From Bacteroidota bacterium (GTDB lineage: Bacteria > Bacteroidota > Bacteroidia > Chitinophagales > Saprospiraceae): 64,000 nt of DNA. Under the pieces are notes generated by a model that saw only the letters and a program-made list of their open reading frames with translations, was not told the DNA's origin and searched no databases. The stretch spans positions 1 through 64,000 of the forward strand of contig JAKQJD010000337.1 of the NCBI GenBank assembly GCA_029561355.1. Reading direction: 5' to 3'. Positions 59,133 through 64,000 of the stretch are shown here, in pieces. The translations under genes were made by a program, and so were the position numbers. Each line of letters opens with the position of its first letter. The stretch's first letter is position 1.

Positions 59133-60434
59133 ATGCAATTTTATAGTACCAACAACCCCACCCTGCGCGCAAGTTTTCAAGAAGCTGTATTTAAAGGATT
59201 GCCGGAAGACAACGGGCTTTTTATGCCCGTGGAAATACCAAGGCTGCCGGAGCAATTCCTGAATAATCTTTCCAACTATTCCTTTAGCGAGATCGCATTT
59301 GAAGTGGCCCGGAATCTGTTGCATGAAGACATTCCTGAAAACGACATCCGCAGAATCGTGGAGACTGCTATAGACTTTCCTGCGCCGGCAGTAAAACTGG
59401 ACGATCAAACGTATGTCCTTGAATTGTTTCACGGTCCTTCTCTGGCTTTCAAGGACTTCGGTGCACGATTCATGGCGCAGACCATGTCGTACTTTAACCG
59501 CAAAGAAGATAAGGAACTCGTCATCCTGGTAGCCACGTCCGGCGACACCGGCGGCGCAGTGGCGGCAGGTTTTTACAAAACGCCCGGCATTCAGGTCGTC
59601 ATTCTGTACCCTTCCGGAAAAGTCAGCCCGCTTCAGGAAAAACAATTGACGGCATTGGGGCATAATATTACCGCACTGGAAATAGACGGAACCTTCGACG
59701 ACTGTCAGGCACTGGTAAAGAAAGCATTTTTGGATCGGGAGATTACGGGTTCTATACGTCTGAGTTCAGCCAACAGTATCAATATCGCGCGTCTCATTCC
59801 ACAGTCCTTCTATTACTTTGAAGCATACAAGCAAGTGGCCGCGCAAGGCAAACCGGTCGTCTTCTCCATCCCTTCCGGCAACTTCGGCAACCTTACTGCC
59901 GGCCTGATGGCGCAAAAGATGGGCTTGCCCGTAGAACATTTTATTGCAGCCACCAACGCAAACGACGTAGTACCTGAATATCTGAACACAGGTTCATACC
60001 AGCCTCGCCCGTCGCAACGCACGCTTTCCAACGCTATGGATGTAGGCGCGCCATCCAACTTTGCCAGAATGCTCGACTTCTATTGTTCCACGTGGAACAA
60101 TATGCGCCACGATATTAGCGGCTATGCATTTTCTGATTCCGACACGCAGGAGGCGATGAAGGAAGTATTCAGCCAGTTCAACTACGTCATCGATCCGCAC
60201 GGCGCAGTAGGTTACCTGGCTTTGAAAGAATACCAGAAAACACACCCGGAACATTTGGGAGTTATTCTGGAGACCGCCCACCCTTCCAAGTTTATAGAAG
60301 ATGTGGAATCCATCCTGGAAAGGAAAGTCGAAATTCCGGAGCGCCTGGCGGCTTTAAGCGATGCAGAAAAAGTATCGGTTGAATTGGGAACAGACTACGA
60401 TGGATTCAAATCCTGGTTACAAGCACGCTTCTAA
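59133..60434 (+). CDS. thrC: Threonine synthase
   Basis: 433 residues. It starts QFYSTNNPTLRASFQEAVFKGLPEDNGLFMP, the typical THR4-type N-terminus. The PLP lysine is Lys107 in SLAFKDFGARFMAQ, followed by LVATSGDTGGAVAAGF. It converts O-phosphohomoserine to threonine. The gene carries one perfect parS palindrome in its coding region and another directly after its stop codon. Confidence 0.96.
   Translation: MQFYSTNNPTLRASFQEAVFKGLPEDNGLFMPVEIPRLPEQFLNNLSNYSFSEIAFEVARNLLHEDIPENDIRRIVETAIDFPAPAVKLDDQTYVLELFHGPSLAFKDFGARFMAQTMSYFNRKEDKELVILVATSGDTGGAVAAGFYKTPGIQVVILYPSGKVSPLQEKQLTALGHNITALEIDGTFDDCQALVKKAFLDREITGSIRLSSANSINIARLIPQSFYYFEAYKQVAAQGKPVVFSIPSGNFGNLTAGLMAQKMGLPVEHFIAATNANDVVPEYLNTGSYQPRPSQRTLSNAMDVGAPSNFARMLDFYCSTWNNMRHDISGYAFSDSDTQEAMKEVFSQFNYVIDPHGAVGYLALKEYQKTHPEHLGVILETAHPSKFIEDVESILERKVEIPERLAALSDAEKVSVELGTDYDGFKSWLQARF
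60084..60099. other. parS site 1 (inside thrC)
   Basis: TGTTCCACGTGGAACA, a perfect 16-bp palindrome matching the ParB parS form. It extends to a 22-bp perfect palindrome at 60081-60102 (TATTGTTCCAC centre GTGGAACAATA). Confidence 0.85.
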
Positions 60435-60450
60435 TGTTCCACGTGGAACA
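60435..60450. other. parS site 2 (just after thrC)
   Basis: TGTTCCACGTGGAACA, starting at the base after the TAA of thrC and 351 bases from site 1. Perfect palindrome. Confidence 0.88.
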
Positions 60451-60473
60451 TAATTAAAAACACAAACATGCTC

Positions 60474-60503
60474 TTTGAAGTAGTGTACTCTCCCCTACTT
60501 TTG
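60474..60503 (+). promoter_or_regulatory. Promoter of lpdA
   Basis: TTTG (60474-60477), 18-bp spacer, TACTTTTG (60496-60503). The transcript would begin near 60510, giving a leader of about 140 nt that contains a short inverted word GTTTAGTTTTT/AAAAACTAAAC. Confidence 0.75.
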
Positions 60504-60650
60504 CAGGGCAACTATTGAGTGTGTTTAGTTTTTTAGAAGGGCGTAGTTATCGATCTTTTACTAAAACGCTTATCACAAAAACTAAACATCATCCAACTAT
60601 CTGCAACTTTCCATTTACGACCTGTAACACCACTTTAATAATTACCACAC

Positions 60651-62051
60651 ATGACATACGACGTTACCGTCATCGGCTCCGGACCGGGAGGATATGTGGC
60701 CGCCATTCGTTGCGCCCAACTGGGTATGAAGACTGCCTTGATAGAACGCTACCCTGTTCTGGGCGGCACCTGCCTCAACGTAGGTTGCATCCCATCCAAA
60801 GCGCTGCTCGATTCGAGTGAGCATTTCCACAATGCCGAAACATCTTTCAAAACGCACGGCATCAACTTGAAAGACCTGAAGGTCGACATGCCGCAAATGA
60901 TCAAGCGCAAAAGAGATGTCGTACTGGAGAACAACAAAGGCATCGACTTTCTGATGAAGAAAAACAAAATTGACGTGTACCATGGCCACGGATCTTTTGT
61001 CAGTAAAAACCGTATCAGAATTTCCGCACAGGATTCTATCGAGATCGATACCGAAAGGGTGATCATCGCCACAGGTTCTAAACCCATTGTGCCTGCTGCT
61101 TTCAATTACGACAAGCAGAGAGTCATTACTTCCACCGAAGCGCTCAACCTGGAGAAAGTGCCCGGCAGTATGGTGATCATTGGAGGTGGTGTGATCGGCC
61201 TGGAACTCGGAAGCGTATACGCGCGGCTGGGCACCGAGGTACACGTAGTGGAATTTATGGACCGCATCATTGCCGGTATGGATTCCGACTGTAGCCGCGA
61301 ACTTCAGAAAAGCCTGAAAAATCTGGGTATGCAGTTTCACCTGCGCCACGCCGTAACGGAAGTAACACCTTCTAAAACCAAGGTAAAGGTGGTGGCAAAA
61401 AGTCGCGACGACGAATCCAAAACCCTGAGCTGGAATGTCGACTATTGCCTGGTGGCTATTGGCCGCAGGCCTTACACCGATAATCTCGGACTCGATCAGA
61501 TCGGTATTACTACGGACGAAAAAGGTCGGATTCCGGTGGATCATAATTTACAAACTTCCGTACCTGGTATTTACGCCATCGGTGATGTGATCCAGGGAGC
61601 CATGCTCGCACACAAGGCGGAAGAAGAAGGTATGTTCGTAGCGGAAACAATGGCCGGACAAAAACCACATATTCATTACAACCTGATTCCCGGCGTCGTG
61701 TATACCTGGCCGGAAGTTGCAAGTGTGGGTTTGACGGAAGAGCAATTAAAAGAATCGGGAACGCCTTACAAGCCCGGTAAATTTCCGTTCCGTGCTTTGG
61801 GTCGTGCGCGCGCTTCCATGGACCTCGACGGCATGGTGAAAGTATTGGCGCACAAAGAAACCGATGAAATTCTGGGTGTACACATCGTGGGTGCCCGAGC
61901 GGCCGATATGATTGCGGAGGCTGTTGCGTTGATGGAATTCCGTGCATCCGCTGAAGATGCGGCCCGTATGAGTCATGCACACCCGACTTACACGGAGGCA
62001 TTTAAGGAAGCATGTATGGCTGCGAGCGCAAACAGGGCAATTCACATATAA
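60651..62051 (+). CDS. lpdA: Dihydrolipoyl dehydrogenase
   Basis: 466 residues. FAD-binding VIGSGPGGYVAAIRCAQLG, redox disulfide Cys41-Cys46 in GGTCLNVGCIPSK, NAD domain VIIGGGVIGLELGSVYARLG, FAD loop IYAIGDVIQGAMLAHKAEEEG, and the catalytic pair His444-Glu449 in HAHPTYTEAF. It is the E3 component for 2-oxo acid dehydrogenases and glycine cleavage. Its E1 and E2 partners are not near, so it likely serves several complexes. Own promoter and terminator. Confidence 0.97.
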   Translation: MTYDVTVIGSGPGGYVAAIRCAQLGMKTALIERYPVLGGTCLNVGCIPSKALLDSSEHFHNAETSFKTHGINLKDLKVDMPQMIKRKRDVVLENNKGIDFLMKKNKIDVYHGHGSFVSKNRIRISAQDSIEIDTERVIIATGSKPIVPAAFNYDKQRVITSTEALNLEKVPGSMVIIGGGVIGLELGSVYARLGTEVHVVEFMDRIIAGMDSDCSRELQKSLKNLGMQFHLRHAVTEVTPSKTKVKVVAKSRDDESKTLSWNVDYCLVAIGRRPYTDNLGLDQIGITTDEKGRIPVDHNLQTSVPGIYAIGDVIQGAMLAHKAEEEGMFVAETMAGQKPHIHYNLIPGVVYTWPEVASVGLTEEQLKESGTPYKPGKFPFRALGRARASMDLDGMVKVLAHKETDEILGVHIVGARAADMIAEAVALMEFRASAEDAARMSHAHPTYTEAFKEACMAASANRAIHI

Positions 62052-62100
62052 AACAGCCTATTTTAAATACAATCAATTGATTTCCAATACTTTAAGCAAA

Positions 62101-62140
62101 AAAAACTCCTGTAGATCGGATCTACAGGAGTTTTTTTTAT
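62101..62140. terminator. Bidirectional terminator between lpdA and the hydrolase
   Basis: Perfect 17-bp arms 62101-62117 and 62119-62135 around a single base, flanked by A-run and T-run, so it can serve both convergent genes. Confidence 0.92.
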
Positions 62141-62165
62141 TATTATGACCTGATCAAGCGATGAA

Positions 62166-62945
62166 TCAGGCTACCGTATTCTTTTCGGATACATCCTTCA
62201 GGAAACCATCCAGGATGGAATTGAATTCTTTCGGTTTTTCCATCATCGGCGCGTGGCCGCATTCATCAATAAAAAACAGTTTGGAGTCGGAAATCAATTC
62301 ATGGAATTTTTCTCCCACGAAAGGTGGCGTCACGGAATCCTGTTTTCCCCAGATGAGCAGCGTAGGTGCCTTGATGTTGTGCAACTTGTCGCCGAGGTTG
62401 TGGCGCACGGCCGACTTCGCAGTAGCCACCACACGGATGGCTTTGTTGCGGTCGTTCACGATATCGAATACCTCGTCTACCAGTTCCTTACTGGCTACGG
62501 CCGGATTGTAAAAAGTTTCGGCCGTTTTTGATTTGATGTATTCGTAGTCGCCGCGTTTGGGGAAAGCTGTTCCGAAAGCGCTTTCAAACAAACCCGAACT
62601 ACCTGTCAGGGTAATGGATGCGATGCGTTCCGGATGAGCGAGCGCATACAGCAAGGCAACGTGACCTCCCAGCGAATTGCCCAGCAGGTGCACTTTGTCG
62701 TAGCCTTTTTGTTCTACAAATTTTGTGGTGAAATCCACCAGCCCCATGACGGAGACCTGAAAGATCGGCAACTCATAAATAGGCAGCAAAGGCACCACCA
62801 CATTGTACCGGTCGGCAAAATGATCGATGATTCCCTGAAAGTTACTCAATGCACCAAACAGTCCGTGCAGCAGGAGCAACGTTTCACCCGGCGTTCCAGA
62901 CTCGATATAACGGAGGCCGTTTTCTTCTTTTACTGATAATGTCAT
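62166..62945 (-). CDS. Alpha/beta hydrolase
   Basis: 259 residues, no signal peptide. Motifs: LLLHGLFGALSNF (oxyanion HG), the nucleophile elbow LLGNSLGGHVALL, the acid Asp in LLIWGKQDSVTPP and the catalytic His in ECGHAPMMEKP. Esterase or C-C bond hydrolase activity is possible; the substrate is unknown. Its start is supported by a TATTTTTG box at 62971-62978. Confidence 0.9.
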   Translation of the reverse strand: MTLSVKEENGLRYIESGTPGETLLLLHGLFGALSNFQGIIDHFADRYNVVVPLLPIYELPIFQVSVMGLVDFTTKFVEQKGYDKVHLLGNSLGGHVALLYALAHPERIASITLTGSSGLFESAFGTAFPKRGDYEYIKSKTAETFYNPAVASKELVDEVFDIVNDRNKAIRVVATAKSAVRHNLGDKLHNIKAPTLLIWGKQDSVTPPFVGEKFHELISDSKLFFIDECGHAPMMEKPKEFNSILDGFLKDVSEKNTVA

Positions 62946-62970
62946 TCGATGTGGTTCAAGATAAGATTTG

Positions 62971-62978
62971 CAAAAATA
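62971..62978 (-). promoter_or_regulatory. -7 promoter box of the alpha/beta hydrolase
   Basis: Minus-strand TATTTTTG (TAnnTTTG); start near 62964, leader about 19 nt to the ATG at 62945. Confidence 0.6.
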
Positions 62979-63055
62979 GCAAAAAGCGCTAAACTAAATC
63001 ATGTGCAGAAAAAGCACCCGGAAATGCGTGCAATATATTGCGCCGGCGCCGGCTT

Positions 63056-64000
63056 TCATTTTTTTGTATTGGGAATCAAACTTAACTGGTAGGTCACAAA
63101 TAACAAGATGCCCAGCAATACGATAGCACCTGCCTGATGCAACACACCCAGTGTTACCGGGATACTGCCGTTGCAATTTATCAGGGTAAATATACCCAGT
63201 AAAATCTGAACGGATAACATGACGAGAAGCGCTGTATTTCCCAAACGAAGAGAAGATGTTTTCGGTTCACCTTTTCCGGTTTTCCAGACAAAATAAATAA
63301 TCAGGATGGAAAGCAGGTAAGCGGTATTCCTATGCAAAAACTGAATCAGCGTGGGCATAAAAATATCGCTGTCGTAGTTGGTAAAATTTTCCGATATCCA
63401 GTTGGCAGGATCCAGCAAAACACCCGGCAGGTAAGCGCCATGCATGTCGGGCCAGGTCGGGTAAGACAATCCGGCTTTGGAGCCCGACATCAGGGCGCCC
63501 AATGCAATTTGTACGAAAGCCACACCAATCATCGTCCAGGAAAAACCTGCCCCCCATTTTCCGGAACCCGACCGACGAACGTCATTCGGCTGGTAGGCAA
63601 TAAATGTGGTCCACAGCAGGTAGGAGAAAATTAAGATCGCCATCGTGAGGTGCAGCGTCAGATTATAAGCATTTACCCAGGGGCGTTTGATCAGCCCGCT
63701 GGCAACCATGATCCAGCCGAAAAATCCTTCCAGGCCTGCCAGCCCGACAACGATCAGCAGCCGAGGCAGCAGACGCCGTGAAAACATACCGCGATACAGG
63801 AACCAGCAAAAGGGAATGACAAAAACAAAAAACATCAGTCGCGCCCACAGCCGGTGGAAATACTCCCAAAAGAAAATAAACTTGAACGCATCGAGCGTCA
63901 TGCCCTGATTGATCTTGTGATACTGAGGCGTTTGCCGGTACAGGTCGAAGGCTTCCTGCCAGGCCGCTTCTGATAGCGGCGGCAAGGTGCCTGTAACGAT
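63056..64000 (-). CDS. ctaA: Haem A synthase CtaA/COX15 (N-terminus beyond window)
   Basis: 315 residues to the window edge; the reading frame is open at 64000 and the first visible residues IVTGTLPPLSEAAW belong to the conserved N-terminal region, so the start lies outside. Eight hydrophobic segments. Haem and cofactor motifs: HLTMAILIFSYLLW, SKAGLSYPTWPDMHGAYLP, FLHRNTAYLL and LHQAGAIVLL. It oxidises haem O to haem A for cytochrome oxidase. A cytochrome oxidase assembly cluster may continue beyond the window. Confidence 0.93.
   Translation of the reverse strand: MVTGTLPPLSEAAWQEAFDLYRQTPQYHKINQGMTLDAFKFIFFWEYFHRLWARLMFFVFVIPFCWFLYRGMFSRRLLPRLLIVVGLAGLEGFFGWIMVASGLIKRPWVNAYNLTLHLTMAILIFSYLLWTTFIAYQPNDVRRSGSGKWGAGFSWTMIGVAFVQIALGALMSGSKAGLSYPTWPDMHGAYLPGVLLDPANWISENFTNYDSDIFMPTLIQFLHRNTAYLLSILIIYFVWKTGKGEPKTSSLRLGNTALLVMLSVQILLGIFTLINCNGSIPVTLGVLHQAGAIVLLGILLFVTYQLSLIPNTKK

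Noticed and set aside
60510-60650. Leader riboswitch before lpdA
   Set aside because: Only one short inverted word pair is seen; no known motif.

Overview
This window is a contiguous stretch of a Bacteroidota chromosome, most likely from the Saprospiria/Chitinophagia side of the phylum. The placement is an inference. It rests on a full-length SprA (type IX secretion translocon), three secreted proteins with type B gliding-motility C-terminal domains, DUF4783, ribosomal protein THX, DUF1501/DUF1800 partners, the YbeY variant with Asp as third metal ligand, and many TAnnTTTG -7 promoter boxes. There is no phage, CRISPR array or recognisable insertion sequence. Most genes are ordinary metabolism and envelope functions.

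Layout. 0-9.5 kb: a double-domain amidohydrolase, an orphan DUF58 protein, a sterol desaturase-amidohydrolase operon, a rhodanese lipoprotein, a conserved secreted protein often labelled asparagine synthetase B, and an unknown cytoplasmic protein. 9.6-15 kb, all minus strand: pckA, group III truncated globin, a YgjP-type metallohydrolase, serC and a polyprenyl diphosphate synthase. 15-25 kb: a GltD-like Fe-S oxidoreductase and pyruvate:ferredoxin oxidoreductase (nifJ), flanked by two paralogous type IX secreted proteins. 25-36 kb: sprA, a TolC-family protein and a third type B secreted protein. 36-43 kb: mostly small plus-strand genes (trxA, an M15 peptidase lipoprotein, a redoxin, nadC, an ABA4-like protein, an anchor-V protein, DUF4783, a 40-residue THX gene, DUF2147). 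43-51 kb: an AAA/DUF4143 ATPase under a perfect palindrome, tRNA-Gln, a peroxiredoxin relative without its catalytic Cys, a beta-mannosidase, a GT39-like glycosyltransferase, gamma carbonic anhydrase, VanZ and SH3 proteins. 51-64 kb: dprA, DUF1501/DUF1800, an RsbW-like kinase, ybeY, an OmpA/PD40 protein, thrC, lpdA, an alpha/beta hydrolase and the 3' part of ctaA.

Two signals stand out beyond the genes. First, about fifteen intergenic gaps hold long inverted repeats, or single arms of them, that begin at or within a few bases of stop codons. The arms are built from short repeated words of several unrelated families (GTGTTTGG, GGTTTATA, GTGAGAGG, AGTGCGAAGTC, GTTATTAGTT, ACCACAAAGGCAC). Some have perfect 30-41 bp stems, and in a few genes the element supplies the stop codon itself. 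They look like bidirectional terminators that are rewritten as units. Second, three parS-like sites (two perfect TGTTCCACGTGGAACA and one TGTTCCACGTGAAACA) lie between 54.1 and 60.5 kb, which suggests the chromosome origin region is near.

Start codons were chosen by signal peptides, -7 box positions and ATG preference. All functional statements come from motif recognition by eye; no database search was made.
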